A stretch of DNA of 55,822 bases, from NCBI GenBank assembly GCA_026392455.1, contig JAPLCB010000005.1, positions 1 through 55,822 of the forward strand, given 5' to 3'. The notes under the pieces are model-generated. The model worked only from the letters and a program-made list of their open reading frames with translations, ran no database searches and was not told the origin of the DNA. Below, piece by piece: positions 31,301 to 40,706 of the stretch (position 1 is its first letter; every line of letters begins with the position of its first letter). The DNA comes from Propionibacteriales bacterium. Lineage in GTDB: Bacteria; Actinomycetota; Actinomycetes; Propionibacteriales; Nocardioidaceae. A program made the position numbers and the translations under genes.

Positions 31301-31439
31301 CCAGCATCACCCCCAGCCGGTCGTCGGCGACCGTCCACAAGCCGGCGACCAGACCGGCACTCATCACCGTGATCAGCACCCACCCAGGGACATCGCCCCG
31401 CTCGTTGCGCTGTCGGGTCCATCGCTCCAGGATCTTCAC
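31272..31439 (-). CDS. Flp-type pilin-like small protein
   Basis: 55 residues from GTG 31437-31439, with a clear AGGAG seven bases before it. Basic N terminus (VKILERWTRQRNERGD), one hydrophobic helix (VPGWVLITVMSAGLVAGLW, about 17-35) and a short tail. Size, position between tadC and tadE, and ERG before the helix suggest the major pilin. It lacks the Glu+5 and EY of standard Flp pilins (DVPGW instead), so processing may differ. It overlaps the next gene by 29 bases. Confidence 0.65.
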   Translation of the reverse strand: MKILERWTRQRNERGDVPGWVLITVMSAGLVAGLWTVADDRLGVMLGAALDSVVR

Positions 31440-31478
31440 TGACGCTCTCCTTCTGATTCGTGACTCACCGGGTGCACC

Positions 31479-32390
31479 TCACCCGGAGACCAGTCGCAGG
31501 CCCACCAACCCCGGCCAGAACGCGAAGACGACCACGGTCGGCAGAATCAGGAAGACGACCGGAACCATCATCAGGACCTCCCGACGCGCGCCCGACTCGA
31601 TCAGCGACCGACGAGCCGCCTCCCGGACGTCACCGGCCTGGGCGTGCAGGACGTCCGCCAGCGGGGTGCCCCGTTCGACCGCGACCGCCAGCCCGTGGGC
31701 GAACCGGGTCACCGGCGCCAGACCGGAACGCGCCCCCAACCGGTCCAGCGCCTCGGCCAGGGGCATCCCCGTCCGGGTCCGGGCGATCAGGTCGCGCAGG
31801 TCGCGGGCGAACTCGCCCGAGGAGCGACGGACCACCCGGTCCAGCGCGCCCAGCGGGCTCTCCCCAGCGGCGACGGCGAGGGCCAGCAGCTCCGCAACGA
31901 CCGGCAGCTCCTCCAGGATCCGGCGCTCGCGGGTCCGGACCTGCGCGCTGAGCCGGTTCTCGCGCAGCAGCACCCCGCCGACGAAGGTTGCGGCACAGGT
32001 CACGAACAGCGCCGGACCGCGACCGGGATCACGCACGGCGATCAGTCCCGACGGAACGGCACAGAGAACGAACCCGATCAACCCCCAGACGACCTGCTCG
32101 ATCCGGAAGTCGTGGACCGACTGCGTCGACCCGCTGCGGTCGAGCCGGGTCCGGATCGAGGCAGCACCGCCGAGCACCCGATCCACCGCAGTGCCGAGAA
32201 CGGCCAGCGCGGCCTGCCGACGACTCCGGGCCGCCGCGGGGACCGGAGTCGTCGGCAGGTCCCGCAGGTAGGGCAGCACACGTTCGCCGATCGAGGTGCG
32301 CCGGACCACCAGCGCCCGGGACGCAGCCAGCCAGCACCCTGCACCGAAGGCAGCCCCCAGGATCGCCCCTGCCCCGGCTGCGGGGATCAC
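31479..32390 (-). CDS. tadC: TadC-like type II/IV secretion system F protein
   Basis: 303 residues, GTG 32388-32390, GTGA overlap with tadB. Membrane platform protein: TM helices near 5-24, about 100-145 and at the C terminus (VLMMVPVVFLILPTVVVFAFWPGLVGL), with the T2SF cytoplasmic domain (ELPVVAELLALAVAAGESPLGALDRVVRRSSGEFARDL). Works with TadB under the TadA ATPase. Confidence 0.88.
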   Translation of the reverse strand: MIPAAGAGAILGAAFGAGCWLAASRALVVRRTSIGERVLPYLRDLPTTPVPAAARSRRQAALAVLGTAVDRVLGGAASIRTRLDRSGSTQSVHDFRIEQVVWGLIGFVLCAVPSGLIAVRDPGRGPALFVTCAATFVGGVLLRENRLSAQVRTRERRILEELPVVAELLALAVAAGESPLGALDRVVRRSSGEFARDLRDLIARTRTGMPLAEALDRLGARSGLAPVTRFAHGLAVAVERGTPLADVLHAQAGDVREAARRSLIESGARREVLMMVPVVFLILPTVVVFAFWPGLVGLRLVSG

Positions 32391-33238
32391 GACAGGATCC
32401 GGCGTTCAACCGGGAGCCGCCCGATCCGGGACATCAGGGCGTAGGCACCGAGACAGGTCACCGCACCGGTCCCCAGGACCAGCAGACCCTCCGTACTGGC
32501 GTAGCGCCGGATCACCGCGGACTGGAAGGAGAGCATCAGCAGGACCAGCCACGGAGCCGAGACCGCGAGCCGGGCACCATTCACGGCCCAGGCCTGCCGG
32601 GCCTCCAGCTCCGAACGCGTCCGGGCGTCCTCGCGGAGGAACTGCGCCAGGTTCCGCAGCAGCCGGCCGAGGTCACCGCCGCCGACCTCCCTGGCGATCC
32701 GCAGCGCCTCGACCACCCGGTCCCCGACCGGGTCGGCCAAGCGGGCCTTGAGCCGATCCAAGGACTCAGCGAGCCGTCCGCTCGTCTGGTAGTCGAGCGC
32801 GAAGGCCGCGAAGGCAGGTCGCAAGGGTTCGGGACCGCGATCGGCCAGGTCAGCCAGTGCTTCGGCCAGTCCCAGCCCGGCGCGCACCCCCGACGCCAGG
32901 TGATCGACCACCTCCGGCCACACCTCGGCGAACTCGCGCTGCCGGCGCCGCGCCCGCCCGCGCAGGTAGGCGACGGGCAGGTACGCCGCCAGGCACCCGA
33001 AGACCACGGCGATCGGAGGAGTGCGGGAGAGCGCCTGCATCACCAGCGCGACGACCAGACCGAGAGCGGCCGCCGCACCGGTCACCGCGCGCGGGCGCAC
33101 TCCGTCCATCCCGGCCCGGGCCAGCAGGTCGACCACGAGAACCGTCGGGGCCGGGCGCCGAGAACCGGCCGGCGCGAGCAGCGCGGAGCCGAGCAGCACC
33201 ACGCCCAGCCCGAAGGCCAGACCCACCACCGCCCCCAT
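32387..33238 (-). CDS. tadB: TadB-like type II/IV secretion system F protein
   Basis: 283 residues from ATG 33238, which overlaps the tadA stop by one base (TGATG). TM helices at about 3-22 and 52-90, T2SF domain (EVWPEVVDHLASGVRAGLGLAEALADLADRGPEPLRPAF...REVGGGDLGRLLRNLAQFLRED), and C-terminal TM helices. Inner-membrane platform of the pilus. Confidence 0.88.
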   Translation of the reverse strand: MGAVVGLAFGLGVVLLGSALLAPAGSRRPAPTVLVVDLLARAGMDGVRPRAVTGAAAALGLVVALVMQALSRTPPIAVVFGCLAAYLPVAYLRGRARRRQREFAEVWPEVVDHLASGVRAGLGLAEALADLADRGPEPLRPAFAAFALDYQTSGRLAESLDRLKARLADPVGDRVVEALRIAREVGGGDLGRLLRNLAQFLREDARTRSELEARQAWAVNGARLAVSAPWLVLLMLSFQSAVIRRYASTEGLLVLGTGAVTCLGAYALMSRIGRLPVERRILS

Positions 33239-34497
33239 CAGCTGTCGTCCCTGAGCAGGGCGGCAAGGTCGAGCCCGGCCCGCTCGAAGGCCTCGGCCCG
33301 CGCGGGGACGCCGGCCGCCCTGACCAACCGACCCTGGTGCCGGACGAACAGGGTCTCGGTCTCGATCACGCCGCCCTCGCACCGGCCCGGGACGGTGACG
33401 ATCTCGTGGACCCGACGTACGCCGTCGGCGTCCATCCGCAGGAACACCACCAGGTCGACCGAGGCTGCCACCGTCGGCACGACGAAACCGGCCGAGACGT
33501 TCTCGCCGGCGAGCATCGGCAGGGTGCAGAGCTTCACCAGGGCCTCGCGGGCGCTGTTGGCGTGCAGGGTCGCCATCCCGGGCAGACCGGCGTTGAAGGC
33601 GAGCAGCAGGTCCAGCGCCTCGGCTCCGCGCACCTCGCCGACGAGGACCCGGGTCGGACGCATCCGCAAGGTCTCGCGGACCAGGTCGCGCAGGCTCACC
33701 TCCCCGGTGCCCTCGAGCCCCGGCGGCCGGCACTCCAGAGCGACCCAGTCGGGGTGGCCGACCGACAGCTCGCGGACCTCCTCGCAGCTGATCACCCGCT
33801 CACCGCCGGGAATCGCCGCCGCCAACGAGTTGAGCAGGGTGGTCTTGCCCGCCTGGGTCGCCCCCGCCACCACGACGGAGAGCCCAGCCACCACCGAGGC
33901 CTCCAGGAAGGCAGCCGCCTGACCGGAGAGCGAACCCCGGTCGACGAGCTCGCGCAGCCGCGCCGAGCGCAACAGGAACTTGCGGATGTTGACGGCCGCG
34001 AAGCCCGGGCTGATCCCCTCCAGCACGACGTGCAACCGGTGCCCGCCCGGGAGCCGGGCATCCACGAACGGCGATGACAGATCGAGTCGGCGGCCACTCT
34101 GCTTGAGCATCCGCTCGACCAGCTCGCGAACCTCGTCGCTGCTCAGGATCGTCGTGGTCAGCTCGTGCTTCCCGCAACGAGCGACGAACACCCTGCTCGG
34201 GTCGTTGATCCAGATCTCCTCCACCTCGTCGTCGTCGAGGTAGCGCTGCAGCGGCCCGAAGCCGCAGACCCCGGCCACCAGCTCCTCGACCATGCCCGCG
34301 GGGTCGGGCACCGGCACCTGGGAGCCGTTCAGGCTGAGCCGGTCGTGCTCGGCGACCACCTCGGCCGCCAGTGCACGCACCCGCTCGGGGAACTCCAGCG
34401 GGTCCAGGGAAGTCCGCCGCACGGTGGCGCGCAGCTGTGCCTGAAGGCTGTCGCGCAACGACGCCGTGCCAGGCGGCACCGAGGTGGTCTGGGACAT
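33238..34497 (-). CDS. tadA: TadA/CpaF-type pilus assembly ATPase
   Basis: 419 residues. Hexameric secretion ATPase: N-terminal domain with GFGPLQRYLDDDEVEEIWINDPSRVFV, Walker A GATQAGKTT (about residues 218-226), Asp box, Walker B RVLVGEVRG, and a His box around GMATLHANSAREAL. Powers Flp/Tad pilus assembly. First gene of the operon tadA-tadB-tadC-flp-tadE-tadE-tadG-like. The TadZ/CpaE-like partner that normally precedes tadA in actinobacteria and a prepilin peptidase are not in the window. Confidence 0.92.
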   Translation of the reverse strand: MSQTTSVPPGTASLRDSLQAQLRATVRRTSLDPLEFPERVRALAAEVVAEHDRLSLNGSQVPVPDPAGMVEELVAGVCGFGPLQRYLDDDEVEEIWINDPSRVFVARCGKHELTTTILSSDEVRELVERMLKQSGRRLDLSSPFVDARLPGGHRLHVVLEGISPGFAAVNIRKFLLRSARLRELVDRGSLSGQAAAFLEASVVAGLSVVVAGATQAGKTTLLNSLAAAIPGGERVISCEEVRELSVGHPDWVALECRPPGLEGTGEVSLRDLVRETLRMRPTRVLVGEVRGAEALDLLLAFNAGLPGMATLHANSAREALVKLCTLPMLAGENVSAGFVVPTVAASVDLVVFLRMDADGVRRVHEIVTVPGRCEGGVIETETLFVRHQGRLVRAAGVPARAEAFERAGLDLAALLRDDS

Positions 34498-34577
34498 CGT
34501 GAGGACCGCACTTTCCCGAGGAGGAAGTGCCTTCCTACCCAGGGCCAGCGAGCGCCGGTAACCCCGGAAACAGGAAT

Positions 34578-34586
34578 TGTGGATAA
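34578..34586 (-). other. single consensus DnaA box
   Basis: Minus strand TTATCCACA, the strict DnaA box, in the gap between tadA and the divergent K+ channel gene. No second box is near, so it is not an origin. It may be chance, or a DnaA-titration or regulatory site. Confidence 0.35.
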
Positions 34587-34637
34587 CCCCGGCTACTTCT
34601 TCTCAGCAGCGGCGCCCCGCTGTTCCATCATGGACCC

Positions 34638-35078
34638 ATGAACACCATGGGAGCTGCCAACGGGCCCGGTCTTCGCGTCCTCCACCTCCGGGTGATGGTC
34701 GCCGTCACCATCGCCACCAGCACGATCGTCGCCGCGACCTCCTGGGCGATCTGGCTGATCGAGCGGGGCGCGGCAGATTCGAACATCCGCAACTACCCGG
34801 ACGCTCTGTGGTGGGCGATGGAAACCGTCACCACCGTCGGGTACGGCGACCACCACCCGGTGACGACCGGCGGACGGTTCGTGGCCAGCTTCCTGATGGT
34901 CACCGGGCTGGCCCTGGTCGGCGTGATCACCGCGACGGTCGTCGCGTGGTTCTTCGCCGAGCTCGACCTGCTGCGCCGGATGCGCGAGATCGAGTCGGTC
35001 GAACGGGCCGAGGACGCCATCCTGGAGCAGCTACTCGCCCGGTTGGACTCCATCGAGGAGCAGCTGAAGAGCAGGTAG
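34638..35078 (+). CDS. two-TM potassium channel
   Basis: 146 residues. TM1 about 17-42, pore helix, selectivity filter TVGYGD (residues 66-71), TM2 about 80-108, then a charged C-terminal helix (LDLLRRMREIESVERAEDAILEQLLARLDSIEEQL) suited to a tetrameric coiled coil, as in KcsA. No RCK domain. Monocistronic between tadA and ligD genes; CATCAT lies six bases before the ATG, no SD. Confidence 0.92.
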   Translation: MNTMGAANGPGLRVLHLRVMVAVTIATSTIVAATSWAIWLIERGAADSNIRNYPDALWWAMETVTTVGYGDHHPVTTGGRFVASFLMVTGLALVGVITATVVAWFFAELDLLRRMREIESVERAEDAILEQLLARLDSIEEQLKSR

Positions 35079-35082
35079 CCGC

Positions 35083-35964
35083 TCAGAGCTCCCGCTCGAG
35101 CACCTCTTCGAACCGCAGCTGTTCGAGCCCGAGCGGGTCGTCGGCACCGGTCTCGATCTCCGCCCAGGTGCGGGGCGCTGCCACCGTCGGGGTGTCCCGG
35201 CCGCGCAACGAGTACGGCGAGATCGTCGTCTTCGCACCGACGTTCTGGGACCAGTCGAAGAACACCTTGCCGCCGCGGCGGGCCTTGGTCATCTGCGAGA
35301 CCAGGAGCTTCGGGTGATTGCTCTCCAGCTCCTCAGCGACCTGGTGGGCGTAGTCGCGCACCTCGTCCGACGTCCGCGAGCCGTCGAGGTCGGCGTACAG
35401 GTGCAGGCCCTTGGAGCCACTGGTGACAGCCCGGGTCTCCACACCGTCCGCAGCCAACCGGTCGCGGACCAGCAGGGCCACCTGCGAGCACTCCATCAAA
35501 CCGGCGGGCTCACCGGGGTCGAGGTCGATCACCATCCGGTTCGGGTTCACCGGCAGTCCCTGGGAGTCCACGGTCCACTGGTGCACGTGCAGCTCGAGAG
35601 CAGCCAGGTTCGCCAACCACGTGAGGGTGGCGACCGAGTCGACCACCGGGAACCGCAGCTCACCCTCCTCCTTGCTGGCCGTACGGGAGCCGGAGGTGGG
35701 GACCTTCACCACCCGGACCCACTTCGGGGTCCCGCCAGGGACGTTCTTCTCGAAGAAGGACTTGTCGCCGGTGCCGTGCGGCCACCGGATCCTGGTCACC
35801 GCCCGGTCGGCGAGCACCGGGAGCAGCAGCGGCGAGATGCGGGCGTAGTAATTGAGGACCTCACCCTTGGTGGTCCCGGTCCGCGGGTACATCACCTTGT
35901 CGAGGTTGACCAGGGTCAGCACCCGGCCGTCGACCTCCACCTGGACCTCCTGGCGCTCGGGCAT
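35083..35964 (-). CDS. ligD: NHEJ polymerase/primase (LigD POL domain protein)
   Basis: 293 residues consisting only of the LigD polymerase (archaeo-eukaryotic primase type) domain: VNLDKVMYP, GTGDKSFFEKNVP, ELHVHQW, the metal-binding DLDPGEP, and SGSKGLHLYADL. It fills ends during non-homologous end joining. Separate from the ligase domain, whose gene precedes it with a one-base overlap (TGATG) and a good SD (GGGAGG). In Mycobacterium the POL, nuclease and ligase are one polypeptide; no nuclease domain is seen here. Confidence 0.92.
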   Translation of the reverse strand: MPERQEVQVEVDGRVLTLVNLDKVMYPRTGTTKGEVLNYYARISPLLLPVLADRAVTRIRWPHGTGDKSFFEKNVPGGTPKWVRVVKVPTSGSRTASKEEGELRFPVVDSVATLTWLANLAALELHVHQWTVDSQGLPVNPNRMVIDLDPGEPAGLMECSQVALLVRDRLAADGVETRAVTSGSKGLHLYADLDGSRTSDEVRDYAHQVAEELESNHPKLLVSQMTKARRGGKVFFDWSQNVGAKTTISPYSLRGRDTPTVAAPRTWAEIETGADDPLGLEQLRFEEVLEREL

Positions 35965-36941
35965 CAGCGGTCACCTCCCTGGTCGGCCGGGGTCAGGTCG
36001 GCCGGGGTCAGGTCGGCCCGGACCCCGCGGTACGCCGGCTGCCGCAGCCGCCCGTCGTTGGTCACGGTCAGGTACTGCACGTCGACGATCACGTCGGGAC
36101 GTACCCAGACCGTGCCGGCCGTATCCAGGCGGCCGAGCGGCTCGCTGAACGGCGACTCGTCGACGACCCGGTCGCGCAGCAGCTCGCCGAGGCGCTGGCC
36201 GGCCTTCCCGGCGATCCCGGAGCCGACCCGCCCCCGGAAGACCAGGCCGTCCCCCGTCGGCTCACCGACCAGCACCGCCCCGAGACGAGCGTCGCTGCCG
36301 GTCTCGTACCGGTAGCCGCCGATCACGTAGGAGCCCGTCGGCCGGATCGGGAACTTGAGCCAGTCCTTGCTGCGGCGGTCGTAGTAGTAAGGAGAGGAGA
36401 CCAACTTGCTCACGATGCCTTCGAGCCCCTGGGCCTCGGCTGCCTCGAGCAGCACCTCCCCGTCGTCGTACGTCGGGGGCACCTGCCAGGCGCTCCGCGG
36501 GTTCACGTCGGGGGCATCCAAGCCGAGCGACAGCAGCGCCTCGCGCCGTTCGCTCAGCGGCTTCGACGCGAGGTCCGCACCGTCGAGCCGGAGCAGGTCG
36601 AAGACCAGCAGCGTGACCGGGTTCCGCTCGGCCAGCCGCGCGGCCTTGGCCGCGTCGCGGACGTGCATCCGGTCGGCCAGGTCGCTGAACGACGGCACGC
36701 CGGATCCCAGCGCGACGATCTCGCCGTCGAGCAGCAGGTCATGGCCCTGGGCACGGGCCCAGTCGGTCAGCGGTTGCAGCTCGGGGTAGGCGACGCTGAC
36801 CTCGTTCTCGTTGCGCGTGGTGATCCGTACCCGGGTCCCGGTCACCTCGACCAGTGCCCGGATGCCGTCCCACTTCACCTCGTGGATCCACTCGCGCCCC
36901 CGGGGCACGTGATCGCCCCGGGTCGCGAGCATCGGCTTCAT
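35964..36941 (-). CDS. ATP-dependent DNA ligase (LigD ligase domain protein)
   Basis: 325 residues. Adenylation motif EVKWDGIRA with the nucleophilic Lys (about residue 23), DGEIVAL (motif III), EGIVSKLVSSPYYYDRRSKDWLKFP (motifs IV-V), and an OB fold. Seals breaks in NHEJ with the POL protein and Ku (42726). The C terminus carries two direct copies of a 15-base repeat giving DLTPADLTPAD. CAAGAT lies six bases before the ATG; no SD. Confidence 0.93.
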   Translation of the reverse strand: MKPMLATRGDHVPRGREWIHEVKWDGIRALVEVTGTRVRITTRNENEVSVAYPELQPLTDWARAQGHDLLLDGEIVALGSGVPSFSDLADRMHVRDAAKAARLAERNPVTLLVFDLLRLDGADLASKPLSERREALLSLGLDAPDVNPRSAWQVPPTYDDGEVLLEAAEAQGLEGIVSKLVSSPYYYDRRSKDWLKFPIRPTGSYVIGGYRYETGSDARLGAVLVGEPTGDGLVFRGRVGSGIAGKAGQRLGELLRDRVVDESPFSEPLGRLDTAGTVWVRPDVIVDVQYLTVTNDGRLRQPAYRGVRADLTPADLTPADQGGDR

Positions 36942-36962
36942 GGGCCCATCTTGTCAGGGCGA

Positions 36963-38537
36963 TCACTGCCTGCTGGAGAACGTCACCGGTCCGCCCCCGC
37001 CGCCGGCAGGCCCGCGGAAGGTCACGTTCGGCGGCGCACCGAAGCCGCCTCGGTTGCCCAGCTCGGAGTCTGCCCCCTTGATCGGGTCGTCGATCGCGGC
37101 GAGCACGACCTCCTGTCCCGACGACAGGCCGCTGGCGATCTGCACGGTGCGGGTACCGACTGCTCCCAAGGTCACGTCCGTGCGGGTGACCTTGCTGCCG
37201 TTCATCACCTGCACGGTCGCCGCGTCCCCGGTGCGGGTGACGGCCGAGGTCGGCACCGTCACGACCTCGGACGCCGTCGAGACCACCACCTCCAGCAGCG
37301 CCCGCGACCCGGTCGGCAGAGCGATCGCCGGGTCCGCCACGGTGACCGTGAAGGGGTAGGCCGCCGAGCCGGACGAGGTGTCCGCGACCAGACCGATCGC
37401 CGTCAGCCGGCCGTCGGCCGCGCTCGTCGAGCCGGGCACGGTGACCCGGACCCGCTGGCCCACCTCGAGCTGGTCGCGCTGGGTCTCGGTCGCGCTGCCC
37501 ACCACGGTCACGGCCTTGCCGCCGACGACGGTGACGACCGTCGTGCCCGCGGTGACGGCGTCACCGGCGGCGGCGTCGACCGCGGCCACCGTGCCGGAGC
37601 GGGTCGACCGCAGGACGGCCTGCGCCCGGTTCTGCTGTGCCGTGACCAGGTCGGCCTCCGCCTGCTCGATCTGGGCCTGGTCCGAGGCGAGCCGGGCCGC
37701 GGTGACGGTGGCGCCGCCGTTGCTGGGCGCCTCCGGGGTCGCGGCGGTACGCGTCGCACGGGAGGGAACGTCCGAGGCACCGGTGGCCGATGCCAGCGCC
37801 TTGGTCAGGGCGCCAGCCAGGGCGTCGAGCGCCGTGGCCACCGCGTCCTGGGCCTCGCTGACCGCCTGCTGCTGGTCCGCGACCCCGGCCAGAGCGACGG
37901 CGCACGCGTCGTCGGCCGGGGTGGAACGCACCTCACCGGCTGGGTCAGCGACGGCCGTGTCCAGCGCCGCACAGACCTCGACCTGGGTGGTCAGTGCGGT
38001 CTTCGCCGCCGCCAGCGCCTGGCTCGCCGCGCTCTGCGCGTTGATCACCCCGTCCTGGAGCGCCGTGAGCTGCTTGAGCAGAGCGGCGTTCCCGTTCGAC
38101 GACGGCGGTGTCGGTTGGCTGTTACCGGGGCCGTTGCCGTTGCCGTTGTCCGACGAGACCGACGCGGTTTGCGCCGCACGGTCGGACGCCAGCTGGGCGA
38201 CCGCCCTGGCCACCCCGGCCTCGGCGTCGGTCACCGCGGCGTCGAGGTCGGTGGTGTCCAGGCTGGCCAGCACCTGACCGGCCTTGACGGTGTCCCCGAG
38301 CGCCACCCTCAGCCGGGCGACGGTCCCGTCGGTCCCGAAGCCGAGGTCGGCCCGGGCGGCCGCGTCGACCACTCCGCTCGACGACAGGGTCTGCTCGACG
38401 TCGGAGGTCGTCGCCGCCACCGTCCGGTACCGGGGCTCGTCGTCCTGACCGAGGGCGGCGTACGCCGTCCCGCCCCCACCGAGGACGACGACCGTGGCGA
38501 GGGCGACGGGCAGCCGGAGCCGTCGCGTGCGTGACAT
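36963..38537 (-). CDS. HlyD/MacA-like efflux adaptor (second adaptor of the operon)
   Basis: 524 residues from ATG 38537, overlapping the lipoprotein stop by one base. Signal-anchor helix about 8-28; biotinyl-lipoyl half-motif FGTDGTVARLRVALGDTVKAGQVLASLDTTDLDAAV (about 67-102), a long helical hairpin interrupted by a Gly/Asn-rich linker (about 125-145), second lipoyl half STRSGTVAAVDAAAGDAVTAGTTVVTVVGG, beta-barrel and a Gly-rich end. Bridges an ABC permease to substrate outside the membrane. Unusual in being the second adaptor in one operon. Confidence 0.8.
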   Translation of the reverse strand: MSRTRRLRLPVALATVVVLGGGGTAYAALGQDDEPRYRTVAATTSDVEQTLSSSGVVDAAARADLGFGTDGTVARLRVALGDTVKAGQVLASLDTTDLDAAVTDAEAGVARAVAQLASDRAAQTASVSSDNGNGNGPGNSQPTPPSSNGNAALLKQLTALQDGVINAQSAASQALAAAKTALTTQVEVCAALDTAVADPAGEVRSTPADDACAVALAGVADQQQAVSEAQDAVATALDALAGALTKALASATGASDVPSRATRTAATPEAPSNGGATVTAARLASDQAQIEQAEADLVTAQQNRAQAVLRSTRSGTVAAVDAAAGDAVTAGTTVVTVVGGKAVTVVGSATETQRDQLEVGQRVRVTVPGSTSAADGRLTAIGLVADTSSGSAAYPFTVTVADPAIALPTGSRALLEVVVSTASEVVTVPTSAVTRTGDAATVQVMNGSKVTRTDVTLGAVGTRTVQIASGLSSGQEVVLAAIDDPIKGADSELGNRGGFGAPPNVTFRGPAGGGGGPVTFSSRQ

Positions 38538-39469
38538 CAGAAGGCCTGACCGGTCTCGGCGCCCGGGCCGGCACCGCGCAGAGCGAATCCACCAGGTCCG
38601 GCGCCGCACTCGCCGTCGACCGGCGCGGTGACCGCGATCCGGGTCGCCGCGATCGCGCCGGTGTCGTCGGCCTCGCCGGTGGCCTGGAGGCACTGGCCGA
38701 CCTCCACGTCGGACGCGGAGCCCTTCGCCGTGGTCGAGTACGTCGTCGTGCCGGTCACCGTGACCGTGACGTCGACGGTCTCCTGGCTCGGTGTGCCGGA
38801 GCCGTCCTGCGGAGGGGCGAACCGGGTCGAGGCGACCACCAGCCCGCTCCCGCTGACCGAGGTCACCGCACCGAACGCGCCGCCCGGAGCGCGGAGCTGG
38901 ACACCGTTCGGCGGGGTCCCGCCCTGACCTCCCGGCGGGCCGCCCCCCTGGAACTGGGGACCGCCGCCGGGACCGGACCCCAAGGTCGGGGTGCAGGAAC
39001 CGTCGACCGGCTCCGAGATCCGCACCGAGGTCGCGGTGACCGCGGTCGGCTGGGTCGGCGGCTGGCCCGAGTCCTGGGGCGCCGCACCGTCGCCGTCGGC
39101 ACTGGTCACCATCACGCAGTCCCCGACGCTGATGTCGGCGAGCTTCGCGCTCACCTGCTGGGTGAAGGTGGTGGTGGCGTTCCAGGTCACCGCCACCTGA
39201 CCGGAATCGCTCGACTGCACCTGCGCGGTGCTGTCGGCGACGGCGGCGATCCTGCCGCTGGCTCCGGGACGCTGCCCCTGGCCCTGCCGGCTGGTGGACG
39301 GACCGGCGCCGCCGTCCTCGCTGGTGGTGGCGCCCTGGCTGGCCGGCGCCGGGTCGCTGCCGCAGGCGCTGGCGCCCACGAGCAGGACGCCGACGCCGCA
39401 GGCCGCAGCGATCCGTCGGGCTGCCCGGGTGCGGGAACCGATCGTCGAGAGGTGGGGTGTGCTGGTCAT
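38537..39469 (-). CDS. lipoprotein with two DUF5666-like repeats
   Basis: 310 residues from ATG 39469, with GGAG seven bases before it. Basic N terminus, hydrophobic stretch and lipobox ending GASAC (Cys near 36), so a lipid-anchored protein. Two tandem units of about 100 residues, each a small beta domain with a VGDC/VGQC Cys and a PVDGSC/PVDGEC Cys, resembling DUF5666. Gly/Pro-rich linker between. Lies between the ABC permease and the second adaptor, so a role in efflux-substrate capture is suggested only by context. Confidence 0.75.
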   Translation of the reverse strand: MTSTPHLSTIGSRTRAARRIAAACGVGVLLVGASACGSDPAPASQGATTSEDGGAGPSTSRQGQGQRPGASGRIAAVADSTAQVQSSDSGQVAVTWNATTTFTQQVSAKLADISVGDCVMVTSADGDGAAPQDSGQPPTQPTAVTATSVRISEPVDGSCTPTLGSGPGGGPQFQGGGPPGGQGGTPPNGVQLRAPGGAFGAVTSVSGSGLVVASTRFAPPQDGSGTPSQETVDVTVTVTGTTTYSTTAKGSASDVEVGQCLQATGEADDTGAIAATRIAVTAPVDGECGAGPGGFALRGAGPGAETGQAF

Positions 39470-39479
39470 GGTGGTGCTC

Positions 39480-40706
39480 CTATTCACTGCGCAGTGCGTC
39501 GATGGGGGTGAGTCGGGCAGCCCGGCTGGCCGGGTAGACGCCGAAGCCGACGCCGAGCCCGAGGGCGACCAGCAGGGCCGCCGCGATCGCGGGTGCCGAG
39601 ATGCTGACGGGTTGGTCGATCAGGTCCGGGAGGACCACGGTGCCGACGACGCCGATGCTGACGCCGATCACGCCACCGAAGACCCCGAGCAGCGAGGCCT
39701 CGATCAGGAACTGCCGACGGATCGCACTGGGCGTGGCGCCCAGCGCCTTGCGCAGACCGATCTCGCGGATCCGCTCGGTCACCGAGACGAGCATGATGTT
39801 CATGACCCCGATACCGCCGACCAGCAGCGAGATCGCCGCGATCCCCGCCAGCAGGATGGTCATCGTCCGGTTGGTCGAGTTGGCCGTCTCCAGCAGCGCG
39901 TCCTGGGTGGCGATGCTGAAGTCCGCCTCCTCACCGGTCACGTCGTGCGCGGTGAGGAGGGCCGCGTTGACCTCCTGGTAGGCAGCGCTCAGGGTGTCCG
40001 CCGAGGTCGCCTCGACGTACATCGTGGCGATCGCGATGCTCGTCGAGCCGCCCAGCCGCTGCGCGGTCGTGATCGGTACGACGGCAAGGTCGTCCTCGTT
40101 GGAATCCTCGGTGGTGGCACCCGAGGCCTCCAGGACCCCGATCACCGTCAACGAGGCGCCGTTGACCGTCACGGTCTGGCCGACCGGGCTGCCGAAGCTG
40201 AACAGCTCGTTGGAGGTGTCCGGGCCGAGCACGACCACGTCGGCGCCGGTGGTCAGCTCGTCGGCGGTGAAGAACCGGCCCGAGGCCAGCGTCCGCGAGC
40301 GCACCTGTTCCCAGGTCGTCGTCGTACCGACAAGCCGGCTGGTCCAGTTGGTGGTGCCCGCGGCGAGCGAGGTGGTGGTCGACGTGGTCGGCGCCACCCG
40401 GGCCACGTCCGGGGCCACCGCCTTGTCGGCGATCGCCTCGGCATCGGCCAGGGTCAGCATGGACGACGACCCGAACCCGCCACGGACGCCGCCGGTGCCG
40501 GTGCTGCTGCCGGGCGAGACGATCAGCAGGTTGGATCCCAGCGCGTCGATCTGGTCGCGGACCTTGTCCTGGGCGCCGAGGCCCAGGCCGACCGTCAGCA
40601 CGACCGAGGAGATGCCGATGACGATGCCGAGCATGGTGAGCAGCGACCGGAGCCGGTGCGCCCGGACCGCGTCACCCGCGGTCCGCAGCGTCTCGAACCA
40701 GGTCAC
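39480..40706 (-). CDS. MacB-type ABC transporter permease
   Basis: 408 residues, GTG 40704-40706 overlapping the ATPase stop (GTGA). TM1 about 15-45, a large extracellular MacB periplasmic core domain (about 50-275), then three TM helices with the FtsX-family signature [29 protein letters not shown]. Mechanotransmission-type exporter with the ATPase upstream and the adaptors on either side. Confidence 0.9.
   Translation of the reverse strand: MTWFETLRTAGDAVRAHRLRSLLTMLGIVIGISSVVLTVGLGLGAQDKVRDQIDALGSNLLIVSPGSSTGTGGVRGGFGSSSMLTLADAEAIADKAVAPDVARVAPTTSTTTSLAAGTTNWTSRLVGTTTTWEQVRSRTLASGRFFTADELTTGADVVVLGPDTSNELFSFGSPVGQTVTVNGASLTVIGVLEASGATTEDSNEDDLAVVPITTAQRLGGSTSIAIATMYVEATSADTLSAAYQEVNAALLTAHDVTGEEADFSIATQDALLETANSTNRTMTILLAGIAAISLLVGGIGVMNIMLVSVTERIREIGLRKALGATPSAIRRQFLIEASLLGVFGGVIGVSIGVVGTVVLPDLIDQPVSISAPAIAAALLVALGLGVGFGVYPASRAARLTPIDALRSE

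Noticed and set aside
34560-34637. Replication origin
   Set aside because: Only a single DnaA box; no dnaA, dnaN or cluster of boxes.
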